DNA of 64,000 bases from Gemmatimonadales bacterium (GCA_036500345.1 DASYCE010000007.1:124001-188000), one strand, 5' to 3'. Counted from the stretch's first letter, positions 51,210 to 60,515 are shown. Numbers and translations: made by a program. Notes: generated from the letters alone by a model not told the origin.

Positions 51210-51925
51210 CCCCCAAGCCCGCCATTGTCCTCGGCGCGTCAGGCTCGGTCGGCCGCGCACTCGTCAAGGAACTGATCGGCAACGGCGGATTCGCTCCGAT
51301 CGTGACCCTCGTCCGTCGGCCGCAACCCGATCAGCTCGCCGCCGCCAACAGCGCCGGAGTCGAGTTGCGGGAGATCATTGTGTCGACGATGGATCCCGCC
51401 TCGCTCGAGGCTGCGACGCTCGAAGCGATCGGCTCGCTCGATGGCGATGTCGCCTCCTTCTCCGTGCTCGGCATCGGCGCGGGAACTGGGCACCTGACAA
51501 TGGACCAGCATCGTGCCGTCGACGTCGAGCTGAATGCGGCTTTTGCCCGCGCCCTCCGCGCGTCGGGACGGGTGAAGCACCTCGCCTTCATGTCCGCCGT
51601 CGGATCCGATGCGACCGCGGCCGCGAGCGGTTCCGGTGCCGCGGGGATGGCACGGTACCGCCGAGTGAAGGGAGAGGCGGAGATCGCGGTCCAGGAGAGC
51701 GGACCACCGGTCGTGAGCATCTTCCGGCCGGCGCTGATCATCGGCTCGGACCACACGCCGCGGTTGCTCGAGAAGGTGCTCCCGATCTTCGCGTTCGCCA
51801 CGCCGGCGAAATGGAAATCGATCACCGTCGAGCAGATCGCCAGGGCGATGATCGCAACAGCGCTGCAGCCGCCGGCGGATTCGGCGCTCTACCACTATCC
51901 CGAGATGGTGGCGCTGAGTCGGTGA
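51206..51925 (+). CDS. Atypical SDR / NAD(P)H-binding protein
   Basis: 239 residues with a Rossmann nucleotide-binding motif AIVLGASGSVGRALVKELIG at the N-terminus. Blocks typical of NAD(P)-dependent atypical SDRs follow (FMSAVGSDATAAAS, YRRVKGEAEIAVQESG, SIFRPALIIGS). The YRRVKGEAE stretch carries the YxxxK pair. No substrate can be named. A GTG start overlaps the preceding small membrane protein. Confidence 0.85.
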   Translation: MTPKPAIVLGASGSVGRALVKELIGNGGFAPIVTLVRRPQPDQLAAANSAGVELREIIVSTMDPASLEAATLEAIGSLDGDVASFSVLGIGAGTGHLTMDQHRAVDVELNAAFARALRASGRVKHLAFMSAVGSDATAAASGSGAAGMARYRRVKGEAEIAVQESGPPVVSIFRPALIIGSDHTPRLLEKVLPIFAFATPAKWKSITVEQIARAMIATALQPPADSALYHYPEMVALSR

Positions 51926-51993
51926 TCCTGCACCAATCCTGACGCGGGATGGGGCGCTGGACCAGGTCCCTTGCGCACCGTTCGTCGCGGCCA

Positions 51994-52019
51994 TATACTG
52001 AACCACATGGTTCAGTATA
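51994..52019. promoter_or_regulatory. Palindromic operator overlapping the start of the second ArsR gene
   Basis: TATACTGAACC, a four-base spacer, GGTTCAGTATA: a perfect 11-bp-arm inverted repeat that contains the ATG at 52007. A repressor bound here would block its own transcription and translation start. Confidence 0.8.
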
Positions 52020-52372
52020 GCAGTACACATCTCGACGCTTCCTTTGCCGCGCTCGCCGACGCCACCCGGCGCGGTGTGCTGGAACAGCTCGGACGGTCGG
52101 ACGCATCGGTCAGCGAGCTTGCGGGAAGGTTCCGCATGACGCTCACCGGGATGAAAAAGCACATCGGAGTCCTGGAGGACGCAGGGCTGGTCATCACGGA
52201 GAAGGTCGGGCGGGTGCGGACCTGCAAGCTTGGCGACCAACCGCTCGGCGACGCGGCGGCGTGGATCGAACAGCACCGCCGGCTCTGGGACGCACGCTTC
52301 GAGGCACTGGACCAGGTCATCGACGAACTCAAACGGAAGGAGAAGCGCCATGAACGCAGACGGAGCAGGTAA
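52007..52372 (+). CDS. ArsR-family transcriptional regulator
   Basis: 121 residues. FAALADATRRGVLEQLGRSD is the first helix pair, MTLTGMKKHIGVLEDAGLV the recognition region, TEKVGRVRTCKLGD the wing. No metal-site cysteines are seen. The ATG at 52007 is inside a perfect palindrome. It overlaps the AHSA1 gene downstream, mirroring the ArsR-AHSA1 pair at 19.5-20.2 kb, although the two regulators differ in sequence. Confidence 0.92.
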   Translation: MVQYSSTHLDASFAALADATRRGVLEQLGRSDASVSELAGRFRMTLTGMKKHIGVLEDAGLVITEKVGRVRTCKLGDQPLGDAAAWIEQHRRLWDARFEALDQVIDELKRKEKRHERRRSR

Positions 52373-52874
52373 ATCGGCCTCGACGAGGAAGACTACGCAG
52401 GTACGCCAATCGGATCGTGAGCTGGTCGTCACCCGGCAGTTCGACGCGCCGGCGCGCCTCGTGTTCAAGGCGTGGACCAGCGCCGACCTATTCAAGCAGT
52501 GGTGGGCGCCGAAATCGTTCGGCATCAACATGGTCTCGTGCGAGATCGACGCGCGCACCGGCGGGGGCTACAAAATGGTCTTCTCCCATCCTGCCAGCGG
52601 CGAGCCGATGGCGTTCTTCGGCAAGTACATCGAAGTGACGCCGCCATCGCGGCTGGTCTGGACCAATGAGGAAGCTGGCGACGCCGGGCAGGTCACCACG
52701 GTGACGTTCGAAGCGCAGGGCGGCAAGACGCTGGTCGTCGTGCGCGAGCTCTTCCCCTCGAAGGAAGCGCTCGACGAAGCGATTGCTTCGGGGAGTGTCA
52801 ATGGATGGAGCGAGCAGTTCGTCCAGCTCGACGAGTTCCTCGCGACCCAGGGCGAAGCCGCAGCATCGGCGTGA
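52350..52874 (+). CDS. AHSA1/SRPBCC-domain protein
   Basis: 174 residues. ELVVTRQFDAPARLVFKAWT, then LFKQWWAPKSFGINMVSCEI and DARTGGGYKMVFSH, then YIEVTPPSRLVWTNEEAG: the typical AHSA1 order. A helical C-terminal end (GWSEQFVQLDEFLAT) closes the cup. Regulated by, and translated with, the ArsR gene it overlaps. Confidence 0.9.
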   Translation: MNADGAGKSASTRKTTQVRQSDRELVVTRQFDAPARLVFKAWTSADLFKQWWAPKSFGINMVSCEIDARTGGGYKMVFSHPASGEPMAFFGKYIEVTPPSRLVWTNEEAGDAGQVTTVTFEAQGGKTLVVVRELFPSKEALDEAIASGSVNGWSEQFVQLDEFLATQGEAAASA

Positions 52875-53005
52875 GACGGTGCCCGGGCCGCCCTCGATGG
52901 ATGGAGGGCGGCTCGCGAGCGGACTGACCGGGAGATGAGGTATCATTTGAGTCGGCGCTTCTCCGCGCCTCCCTCGTCATTCGTCCGTGTCCACCGGGAG
53001 TTCCG

Positions 53006-55243
53006 ATGAAGTGCGCATTCCTCCTTGCGTTCGCGATCGCTCCGTTCGCCGCTGCATCCGCCGGCGCCCAGCAGCCGGTCACCGCCGCTGATTATGCGCG
53101 GGCCGAGAAGTTTCTTGGCCCCGGGATGAACGGCCTGGTGATCGGCGGAAGCGTCGCGCCAAACTGGATGCCGAATGACCGCGACGACCGATTCTGGTAT
53201 CGGTCGACGACCGCCGCGGGAACGCAGACGTACATGGTCGACCCGGTGAAGAAGACCCGCACCGCCGTCGCGGATACCGCCGGCCTCCCGGTGACGGCCT
53301 CGGCAGGACGGGGCGGACGCGGCGGCGGTGGTGGAGGGCGTGGAGGGCGCGGTGCCGGCCCGATGGCGTCGAAAGGGGAACCGCTCCTGCTCTCCCCCGA
53401 CCGCACCCGTGGCGCATTCGTGCGCGACTGGAATCTCTGGGTCCACGATATGTCGAGCGGAGCGGAACGCCAGCTGACACACGACGGCGTCGAGGACTTC
53501 GGCTACGCGACCGACAACGCGGGCTGGGCCGGCGGCCCAGATGCAATGGCGGTCTGGTCTCCCGACTCGAAGCGCCTTGCGACGCAGCAGCAGGACGAGC
53601 GGAACGTCGGCAAGATGTACCTCGTCTCGACTCCGACAGGCGGCGCGTTCAGCGCCAACGGGCGCCAGGGCGGCCATCCGGTGCTTCGCCAGGTGCCGTT
53701 TCCCCTCCCGGGCGACAGCGTGGTGACGATGATGTATCGCGTCATCGTCGACGCAGACAACGGCAACGTGCTGCGGCTCAAGATGCCCGCCGACTTCCAT
53801 CGCGGCACCCGCGAAGACAACATCGAACTCAGCGACACCAAGTGGAGTCCCGACGGATCGCAGCTGGCGATCGCGTCGATGTCGCGCGACAACAAGCACG
53901 TCTGGATCTCCGTCGCCAACGCCTCGACCGGCGACGTCCGCCACGTCTTGGACGAGACCGAGAAGACACAGTACAAGGCGCCGACCGGGTGGCAGGTGCT
54001 CTGGTCCACCAACGAGATCATCTGGTATTCCGATCGGGACGACTGGGGGCAGCTCTACCTTTACGACCTGGCGACCGGCCAGCTCAAGAACCGGATTACC
54101 AGCGGCGACGGCCCGGTGATGCAGATCCTGCGCGTCGATCCGGCGATACGCACGCTGTGGTTTGCCGCCAACGGGAAGGAAGCGGAACAGGATCCGTACT
54201 TCTCGCACATCTACCGCGTCAATCTCGATGGCACACACCAGACGTCGCTAACGCCGGACGTCGGCACGCACACCGCCGAGATCTCACCCGACGGCAAGTA
54301 TGTCGTCGACACGTATTCGCAGCCCGACGTGCCGCCGGAGGTCGCGCTGCGCAACGGCACAGACGGCCATCTCATCCTGCCACTCGAGAAGGCCGACATC
54401 TCGAAGCTGCTCGCCAGCGGATGGAAGCCGCCGATTCCGGTCAGGATGATCGCGCACGACGGGAAGACGGCGATCTACGGAATGATGTTCGTCCCGACCC
54501 ACCTCGATTCGACGAAGAAGTATCCGATCGTCAACAACATCTATCCCGGCCCGCAGAGCGGAAGCGTCGGCAGTCGCGCCTTCACGGCGGTCCGCGGCGA
54601 TCGGCAGGCTCTCGCCGAGCTCGGCTTCGTGGTGGTGACGATCGACGGAATGGGGAATCCGGGCCGCTCGAAGTCATTCCAGGACTCCTATTACGGTGCG
54701 ATCGGGCGTGACAATACCCTTCCCGATCAAGTCACGGGGATGAAGCAGCTGGCCGACCGGTACAAGTTCATCGACCTCGACCGGGTGGGGATCTGGGGAC
54801 ACTCCGGCGGCGGCTTTGCCACGGCCGACGCGATGTTCCGCTATCCGGAGTTCTTCAAGGTCGGGATCGCCGAGTCGGGGAATCACGACAATCGGCAGAA
54901 CGAAGATGACTGGGGCGAGCGGTATCAGGGGTTGGTGGTGCGAAACGCCGACGGCACCGACAGCTACACCGCCGAGGCGAATGAGAACTTTGCGCAGAAC
55001 CTGACGGGGCATCTGCTGCTGGCGCACGGTTCGATGGACACGAATGTGCCGCCGTACTCGACGTTCCTCGTGGTCGATGCCTTGATCAAGGCCAACAAGG
55101 ATTTCGACCTGCTGATCCTGCCGAACAACAATCACGGCTACACCGCGTCGCAGTACATGATGCGGAAGCGCTGGGACTATTTCGTGCGCTGGCTGCTGAA
55201 CACCGACCCGCCGAAGGAGTTCACCTTCGGCGCGGCGAATTGA
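53006..55243 (+). CDS. Secreted S9-family (dipeptidyl-peptidase-like) serine peptidase
   Basis: 745 residues. A signal peptide (FLLAFAIAPFAAASAGAQ) is followed by a propeller region and then the alpha/beta hydrolase domain with the nucleophile in VGIWGHSGGGFATA, the aspartate in AHGSMDTNVPP and the histidine in LPNNNHGYT. A glycine/arginine tract (GRGGRGGGGGGRGGRG, residues about 100-118) interrupts the propeller region. Family S9 enzymes cleave dipeptides or oligopeptides after proline or basic residues in the periplasm. Confidence 0.9.
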   Translation: MKCAFLLAFAIAPFAAASAGAQQPVTAADYARAEKFLGPGMNGLVIGGSVAPNWMPNDRDDRFWYRSTTAAGTQTYMVDPVKKTRTAVADTAGLPVTASAGRGGRGGGGGGRGGRGAGPMASKGEPLLLSPDRTRGAFVRDWNLWVHDMSSGAERQLTHDGVEDFGYATDNAGWAGGPDAMAVWSPDSKRLATQQQDERNVGKMYLVSTPTGGAFSANGRQGGHPVLRQVPFPLPGDSVVTMMYRVIVDADNGNVLRLKMPADFHRGTREDNIELSDTKWSPDGSQLAIASMSRDNKHVWISVANASTGDVRHVLDETEKTQYKAPTGWQVLWSTNEIIWYSDRDDWGQLYLYDLATGQLKNRITSGDGPVMQILRVDPAIRTLWFAANGKEAEQDPYFSHIYRVNLDGTHQTSLTPDVGTHTAEISPDGKYVVDTYSQPDVPPEVALRNGTDGHLILPLEKADISKLLASGWKPPIPVRMIAHDGKTAIYGMMFVPTHLDSTKKYPIVNNIYPGPQSGSVGSRAFTAVRGDRQALAELGFVVVTIDGMGNPGRSKSFQDSYYGAIGRDNTLPDQVTGMKQLADRYKFIDLDRVGIWGHSGGGFATADAMFRYPEFFKVGIAESGNHDNRQNEDDWGERYQGLVVRNADGTDSYTAEANENFAQNLTGHLLLAHGSMDTNVPPYSTFLVVDALIKANKDFDLLILPNNNHGYTASQYMMRKRWDYFVRWLLNTDPPKEFTFGAAN

Positions 55244-55279
55244 ACGGATCACGTTGAGAATGACGGCGGGGGAACTCGC

Positions 55280-56026
55280 CTGACAGACTTCAGTCCGCAC
55301 AATGTTGTCGTCAGGCTCTGCTTGCAGGGAATGGCGGCGGAAGATGCAGGCCACTCCGACGAGGCGAGGCAACTCTTCCTTCGGGCCTGGCACGAAGCGA
55401 CGAACGACTTCGAGCGGTTTCTCGCGGCTCACTTCGTCGCGCGACAGCAGCACGACGCAGGGGAAAGGTTGCGGTGGCTCGAGACCGCCGTGATGCATGC
55501 GTCGCGAGTCGATGACGACACGATCAGGAGCGCGTATCCGTCGCTGTACTCGAACATTGCCGCGTGCCATGAGCTGCTCGGCGACCGCGCGCGGGCGGCG
55601 GAGAACCGGGCGTTGGCGGCATCGTTTCAGGGGATACCATCGGACCGGGGACCTTTCTATCACGGCACGAGGGCAGATCTGTCCGCTGGTGATCTGCTGA
55701 CACCGGGCGGCTCCTCCAACTACAAGGCGGGGCTGACGATGAATCACATCTATTTCACGGCGCTCATGGATGGGGCGGGATTGGCAGCGGCGTTGGCGAG
55801 CGGCAACGGGGGCGAACGGGTGTATGTCGTGGAACCGACCGGCGCGTTCGAGCACGACCCGAACGTCACCGACAAGAAATTTCCAGGGAATCCGACCCGC
55901 TCGTATCGGTCGCTCGCACCGCTGCGCATTGTTGGCGAAGCAACCGACTGGGTGAGGCAGACGCCGGACCAGATCGCGGAATGGCGTCGGAGGTTGGGCA
56001 ACAGCAAGGGTGACATCATCAACTGA
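55280..56026 (+). CDS. arr: Rifampin ADP-ribosyltransferase (Arr) with N-terminal helical domain
   Basis: 248 residues. The C-terminal 120 residues are a clear Arr domain: PFYHGTRADLSAGDLLTPGG (catalytic histidine), MNHIYFTALMDGAGLAAALA, VYVVEPTGAFEHDPNVTDKK (aspartate) and FPGNPTRSYRSLAPLRIVGE. Arr inactivates rifamycins by ADP-ribosylation. The N-terminal half is helical and TPR-like (EARQLFLRAWHEATNDFERF, YSNIAACHELLGDRARAAEN), not found in classical short Arr. The CTG at 55280 follows a GGGGGA and includes an apparently conserved SPHNVVVRLCLQGM segment; a TTG at 55322 is the conventional alternative. Confidence 0.88.
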   Translation: MTDFSPHNVVVRLCLQGMAAEDAGHSDEARQLFLRAWHEATNDFERFLAAHFVARQQHDAGERLRWLETAVMHASRVDDDTIRSAYPSLYSNIAACHELLGDRARAAENRALAASFQGIPSDRGPFYHGTRADLSAGDLLTPGGSSNYKAGLTMNHIYFTALMDGAGLAAALASGNGGERVYVVEPTGAFEHDPNVTDKKFPGNPTRSYRSLAPLRIVGEATDWVRQTPDQIAEWRRRLGNSKGDIIN

Positions 56027-56051
56027 CGGCCCGGACCGGAATGGAGCACGA

Positions 56052-57188
56052 ATGATGCGATGGCTCGCCTCGCTCGCGGCAGTGTCGCTCCTCCTCGCCG
56101 GGTGTGGCGCACACGACGATCCGACGCAGCGCCACTTGCCGCCGTCCACCCGTGGCCCCACTGTCACCGTCGTCGATTCCATCACGATCGCCGAACCCGA
56201 TTCCCTTCCCCTCGGCGAATACGCTTCGTACATCGCCCGGAGCGGACGCGGCGACCTCTTCGTTGCCGACGCAGGGCTGCGCAAGGTGCTCCATTTCGAC
56301 GCCGGCGGCCGATTCCGCGGTGTCCTGGGTCGGGCAGGGGACGGGCCCGGAGAGCTCCGCACGCCAGCATCGATTGGATTGCTTCCGGGCGATTCGCTTC
56401 TCGCAGTCACTGACGTCAATCGCGCCCGGATCGTCGTCTTCGGTGCTGACGACGCAGTTCTGCGCCGCGAGATCGGGACGCCACCGATGCAGTTCGTCAG
56501 TCAGGAATGGTCGCGCCGTGATGACACCGTCGTCTTCGGTTTCACCGCGGCACGCGCAGCGCTCGGCAAATGGGCGTGGCACGGCGATTCGATCGTACCG
56601 AGCGGGCGCACGCCGAGGCGGGCCCAACTTGCAGGGATTGCCTACGGCGAAAGCTCCATCGTCGCGACCGATTCCGGATACGTGGCGCTCTTCCCCACGG
56701 AGCCTGGGCTCTTCGTGCTCAATCGCGACGCGGTGCCGACCGGGTTCGTCCGGATTCCCGTGGCGCGGCGGCGTGGCGAACCGGGTGACTTGATGGACAA
56801 GCGCAAGAAGTTGGCGGCGAAGCAACCCGGTGCGCTCGCCGGCTCGATGGCGCTCGGCGTGCAGCGACTGGCGTCCGGGGAGTGGCTGGTGATCTCCGGT
56901 GATGTCGACGTCAGCCGCAGCGGTGAACAGACCCGCGGCGTCAACATGCGGTACTACGTGTCGGTCGTCTCGGCAAACATGCAGAAAGTATGCGTCGATG
57001 GGAAGTTTCCGCTGACCACAGATGTCCTCTCCCGGCCGATTTTGTCCGCCGACACCGTCTTGCTCCTGACGCGCAATGTCGAGAGCGCGGGTACCCGTAA
57101 CCGGCTGCTGTCGATGGTCGTGAGCACGGCGGGATGTGACTGGCAACCGACCGGTGGCGTCGAGCCCCCGCCGCGCGATTCGTTGTAG
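56052..57188 (+). CDS. Six-bladed beta-propeller lipoprotein
   Basis: 378 residues. A lipoprotein signal (AAVSLLLAGCG, lipid attached to the cysteine) is followed by NHL-like propeller repeats: GDLFVADAGLRKVLHFDAGG, FRGVLGRAGDGPGEL and NRARIVVFGADDAVLRRE. Such six-bladed lipoproteins are common in Gemmatimonadota and Bacteroidota; function unknown. Confidence 0.8.
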   Translation: MMRWLASLAAVSLLLAGCGAHDDPTQRHLPPSTRGPTVTVVDSITIAEPDSLPLGEYASYIARSGRGDLFVADAGLRKVLHFDAGGRFRGVLGRAGDGPGELRTPASIGLLPGDSLLAVTDVNRARIVVFGADDAVLRREIGTPPMQFVSQEWSRRDDTVVFGFTAARAALGKWAWHGDSIVPSGRTPRRAQLAGIAYGESSIVATDSGYVALFPTEPGLFVLNRDAVPTGFVRIPVARRRGEPGDLMDKRKKLAAKQPGALAGSMALGVQRLASGEWLVISGDVDVSRSGEQTRGVNMRYYVSVVSANMQKVCVDGKFPLTTDVLSRPILSADTVLLLTRNVESAGTRNRLLSMVVSTAGCDWQPTGGVEPPPRDSL

Positions 57189-57306
57189 GTAGAGGCTGGT
57201 TCGCCTGCGGTCGTCCTCATCTGACGCGCACCGCGCGAAGCGCGAGCGAGCTAGGAGCGACACCATCCCGGTCGCGCCCCCGCTGCTGCTCCGACTGTGG
57301 ATCGCG

Positions 57307-57963
57307 TTGGCAGGCGGTGCGCTCTTTCTCGCCATCACGACTGTCCAAGGGATTATCCGCGACGGCTTCGACCCCTGGCAGCAGGCGATGAGCGCCCTGA
57401 GTCTCGGCCCGGGCGGCTGGGTCCAGATGATCAACCTGATCGGCCTGGGCGTGGTGATGCTGAGCACCGTTCCGACCTGGCGCCGGATTCTTGCCGGCGG
57501 GACGGGACACACTGCGTATCCAGTCCTCACCGCGATCGTCGGTGCCAGCTTCGTCGTGGTCGGTATGGTTCGGCAGGATCCGGCGCCCGGCTACGATCCT
57601 GCCGGCCTTGCACTGACGTCGCCGACACCGCTCGGCCTGGTGCATCTCGCCGTTGCCGGCGTGGCTGCACTCGCTTCGGTGGCTTCCCTCGCCGTGATGG
57701 CCGTTCGCTTCCGTGGCGATCCCGCGTGGCGCAGGTGGTCGGTCTGGTCGTGGGTGGCGGCGTTTGCCGTCGTCGGCTGCGTCGTGGTGTACGGCATCTG
57801 GAGTGTCAGGTCGCACGGCTACGCGGGGACGTTCGAGCGCGCGGCAGTGGCCGTGCCTCTGGTGTGGATGTTCGCGTTGCTTCGGCGGTTGAGCGCGGGG
57901 ACGCCGTTCATGCTGTCCGAGCAGACGACGCTATTGCGGACCTCTTCCGGAACGAGGAGATGA
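57307..57963 (+). CDS. DUF998 membrane protein
   Basis: 218 residues with about six membrane helices (FLAITTVQGIIRDGFDPWQQ, AMSALSLGPGGWVQMINLIG, VVMVRQDPAPGYDPAGL-like region, VWSWVAAFAVVGCVVVYGIW). DUF998 proteins are uncharacterised inner-membrane proteins. The TTG at 57307 is the first start seen in frame. It overlaps the convergent transpeptidase gene at its 3' end. Confidence 0.7.
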   Translation: MAGGALFLAITTVQGIIRDGFDPWQQAMSALSLGPGGWVQMINLIGLGVVMLSTVPTWRRILAGGTGHTAYPVLTAIVGASFVVVGMVRQDPAPGYDPAGLALTSPTPLGLVHLAVAGVAALASVASLAVMAVRFRGDPAWRRWSVWSWVAAFAVVGCVVVYGIWSVRSHGYAGTFERAAVAVPLVWMFALLRRLSAGTPFMLSEQTTLLRTSSGTRR

Positions 57964-58602
57964 CGCGACGCTCGACTCGCCGATGATCTCCATCGGAATG
58001 GGCCGCGACAGACGCACGGTCCGGGTGATGGTACGGGTCCGCAGCACGCTGGCGTACCATCTGGCAGTGTGATGCGCGCCACCGTGTTCCATGAGCGTTC
58101 GGCCGAGGCGATAGGCGTCCATCGGTTCCATGCGGATACAGCCATGCGATAGTGCATATCCGACGCTACGTGGCTCGTTGCTGCCGTGGATGTAGTACGA
58201 CGGCTCCCGGAAGAAGATCTTGACGAGCCGCATCGGATTGGTGCGAGCGCCTGGCTGCTGCGGGGTCTTTTCTGCAGCCCAGTCTTCCTCGGGCGGGGTC
58301 CATTTCGGGTTCCAGACGATCCGCGAGATGCGGAACCGGCCGGCAGGGGTCGGATGCGCCGAGTCACCGATGGCGATGGTGTACGCTCTCGCGGTGTCGC
58401 TTCCGGAAATCACGTAGAGTTTGCGTTGCGCGAGATCGGCGACGAGATGTACTGGAGGTACGCGTCGCGCTCGCGCGCGGGCGCGGACCTGGGCCGGAAG
58501 CGCGCCCACCGTCAAGGCGATCGCGGCAAGGGATGCCATCACGAGCCACATTGCGGCCCGGACCCGGCGGCTCAGGGACGTCCGATTGTCCTCGATCATC
58601 AT
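57931..58602 (-). CDS. L,D-transpeptidase (YkuD family)
   Basis: 223 residues. A membrane/signal helix (MWLVMASLAAIALTVGALPA) precedes the YkuD domain: HLVADLAQRKLYVISGSDTA, TPAGRFRISRIVWNP and the catalytic YALSHGCIRMEPMDAYRLG with its HGCxR cysteine. These enzymes make 3-3 crosslinks in peptidoglycan or attach lipoproteins in the periplasm. The last 33 bases overlap the convergent DUF998 gene. Confidence 0.9.
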   Translation of the reverse strand: MMIEDNRTSLSRRVRAAMWLVMASLAAIALTVGALPAQVRARARARRVPPVHLVADLAQRKLYVISGSDTARAYTIAIGDSAHPTPAGRFRISRIVWNPKWTPPEEDWAAEKTPQQPGARTNPMRLVKIFFREPSYYIHGSNEPRSVGYALSHGCIRMEPMDAYRLGRTLMEHGGAHHTARWYASVLRTRTITRTVRLSRPIPMEIIGESSVASSPRSGRGPQ

Positions 58603-58682
58603 TCACTCCGGTATGATCTTTGTGGCTCTCTACCGGTTGACGATGCCCTGGCAGGTTTGAACACGGAAGGAGATCGAGACGG

Positions 58683-59228
58683 ATGGCACAGGTGGTCTTC
58701 CTGAGAGGGATCAACGTGGCCGGTCACCGCCGCTTTCGCCCGGCCGTGCTCGCGAAGCAACTGAAGCACCTGGACGTGATCAACGTCGGCGCGGCCGGGA
58801 CGTTCGTGGTTCGGCAATCGATTTCCCAGGCGAGGCTTCGCGTTGAACTGGCGCGCCGGCTCCCCTTCGATGCCGAGATCATGATTTGCACCGGGCGAAA
58901 GATCGTCGAACTGGCGGGTGGGGATTTCTTTGCGGGCCAACGGGCACGGCCCGACATCGTACGATTCGTCAGCGTGCTCTCGCGACGTCCCGGTGTCGCC
59001 TTGCAGGTTCCTGCGAGCCTCCCCTCCCGCGGCAGGTGGATGGTGAAGGTTCTCGCGCACGATGACCACTTCGTCGTCGGACTTTACCGGCGTGAAATGA
59101 AGGTCATCAGCCACCTTGGCTCGTTGGACCAGATCTTCGGAGCACCTGTCACCACGCGGAACTGGAACACGATCGCGGCTATCGCCAGGAAGCTGGATAC
59201 CCGATCAGATCGGCAGCCGTCAACTTGA
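58683..59228 (+). CDS. DUF1697 protein
   Basis: 181 residues. VVFLRGINVAGHRRFRPAVL at the start, then DVINVGAAGTFVV and a conserved end (VTTRNWNTIAAIARKL) are the hallmarks of DUF1697, a family of unknown function. It is divergent from the L,D-transpeptidase with an 80-base gap. Confidence 0.85.
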   Translation: MAQVVFLRGINVAGHRRFRPAVLAKQLKHLDVINVGAAGTFVVRQSISQARLRVELARRLPFDAEIMICTGRKIVELAGGDFFAGQRARPDIVRFVSVLSRRPGVALQVPASLPSRGRWMVKVLAHDDHFVVGLYRREMKVISHLGSLDQIFGAPVTTRNWNTIAAIARKLDTRSDRQPST

Positions 59229-59329
59229 TCGCCGCGATTGAGCGCCTTCACACGCGCGACGACGAGGCCGAACAGGGGTTGAATCCTCCCCTTGCCGGCC
59301 CATGATGCTGCCGCGACCTGAACTGCGGG

Positions 59330-59728
59330 CTATGCCTGAAGCGGTGTCGACACGCCGAGCTTGAATCCATCGGGATCGCGGAGCTGGAACATGCGGGCGC
59401 CCCACGGCCGATCTGCCGGCTCGCTGAGTAGAGTGCCGCCGGCGGCGCGGACCCGGTCGGCGGCCGCGTCGACATCGGCGGGGCCTTCGACGTTGAGCTG
59501 CAGATAGAACCCCTGCCCCTTGATCCGGTCCCAGCCGAGCTTGCCATCGTCCTGATTGAGGACGATCCGGATGTCGCCGGCACTGATGATCGCACCGACC
59601 AGCTTGCCGTCGCGCTCGAACGGCATCGCAACGGTAAAGCCGAGGACATCGCGGTACCATTGGACCGAGGTCTCGACGTTCTTGCACGTGAGGGAACAAC
59701 CGAGCGTGGTGGCGCGGAATGCGGGCAT
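59330..59728 (-). CDS. VOC-superfamily protein
   Basis: 132 residues with the glyoxalase/bleomycin-resistance pattern: SLTCKNVETSVQWYRDVLGF, GAIISAGDIRIVLNQDDGKL, and the C-terminal ARMFQLRDPDGFKLGVST. The start at 59728 puts the conserved strand at the N-terminus. Confidence 0.85.
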   Translation of the reverse strand: MPAFRATTLGCSLTCKNVETSVQWYRDVLGFTVAMPFERDGKLVGAIISAGDIRIVLNQDDGKLGWDRIKGQGFYLQLNVEGPADVDAAADRVRAAGGTLLSEPADRPWGARMFQLRDPDGFKLGVSTPLQA

Positions 59729-59807
59729 GGCGGATCCTGGCAGAGGTTTGATGAGGGGCCAATAATAGCGGGAAGGGTAGGTATGATTGAAGGACGGGGG
59801 TGACGTG

Positions 59808-60515
59808 ATGAAACCGCAGTCGGCAACGATTCTCGTCGCGTGGCTCGCGCTCCTGATCGTCGGAACGCCATCGTTTGCCGTCGCGCAATCGTCGGCCCCC
59901 AATTGCAGGAATGCCGCCTTCTATCTTCGCTGCGGACTCAAGGCGGCTGGCATTCCGGAATTGAGCGCAACGCAGCTCCCTTCCGGCGAGCGGGAGATCC
60001 GGTTCTGGGTGACGAGTGGCAACATGATGCCAGATCGACTTCTCATATTGCGCCAGAGTGGTGGTCGCACCTCCGGCCGCCTCTTCCTGCTCTGGATCGG
60101 CACGACGGTGAATTCGCCGCAGGCAGACACCCTCTGCCTCGAGCGCTGGTCGAATGGAGCCGGTGGGTTATGCGATGCCCGCACCCTCCAGGATCACGAC
60201 TGGGCCGCGATCGTTCGACGACTCGACTCGACCGGTCTTGGTGATCTTCCGACGGCTCCAGTCGCGGAGCGGCACTGCGACGATCACTTCACACCGTCAC
60301 CGGTGCCGGGGAGGCTCCCGGTTGATCGCATCTGTCAGCTGATGGTTGACGGGTTCACCTACGCGATCGAAGTGCGGGGGGGGAACGACTACTGGCGCTA
60401 TGGATTTCCTCGCGACCCCGACCAGAGCTCGCCGTGGCTGAGGCGTGATGAGCAGCTTCTGGGGATACTCGCCTGTGCCGCACGGACGGCCAGTGACAGG
60501 ACGTGCGATCAGTGA
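59808..60515 (+). CDS. Secreted hypothetical protein
   Basis: 235 residues with a signal peptide (ATILVAWLALLIVGTPSFAV, cleavage near AQSS) and six or more scattered cysteines (CRNAAFYLRC, TLCLERW, LCDART, RHCDD, RICQL), suggesting disulphides. No family recognised. The ATG at 59808 is the first that starts a signal peptide. Its stop overlaps the next gene. Confidence 0.5.
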   Translation: MKPQSATILVAWLALLIVGTPSFAVAQSSAPNCRNAAFYLRCGLKAAGIPELSATQLPSGEREIRFWVTSGNMMPDRLLILRQSGGRTSGRLFLLWIGTTVNSPQADTLCLERWSNGAGGLCDARTLQDHDWAAIVRRLDSTGLGDLPTAPVAERHCDDHFTPSPVPGRLPVDRICQLMVDGFTYAIEVRGGNDYWRYGFPRDPDQSSPWLRRDEQLLGILACAARTASDRTCDQ

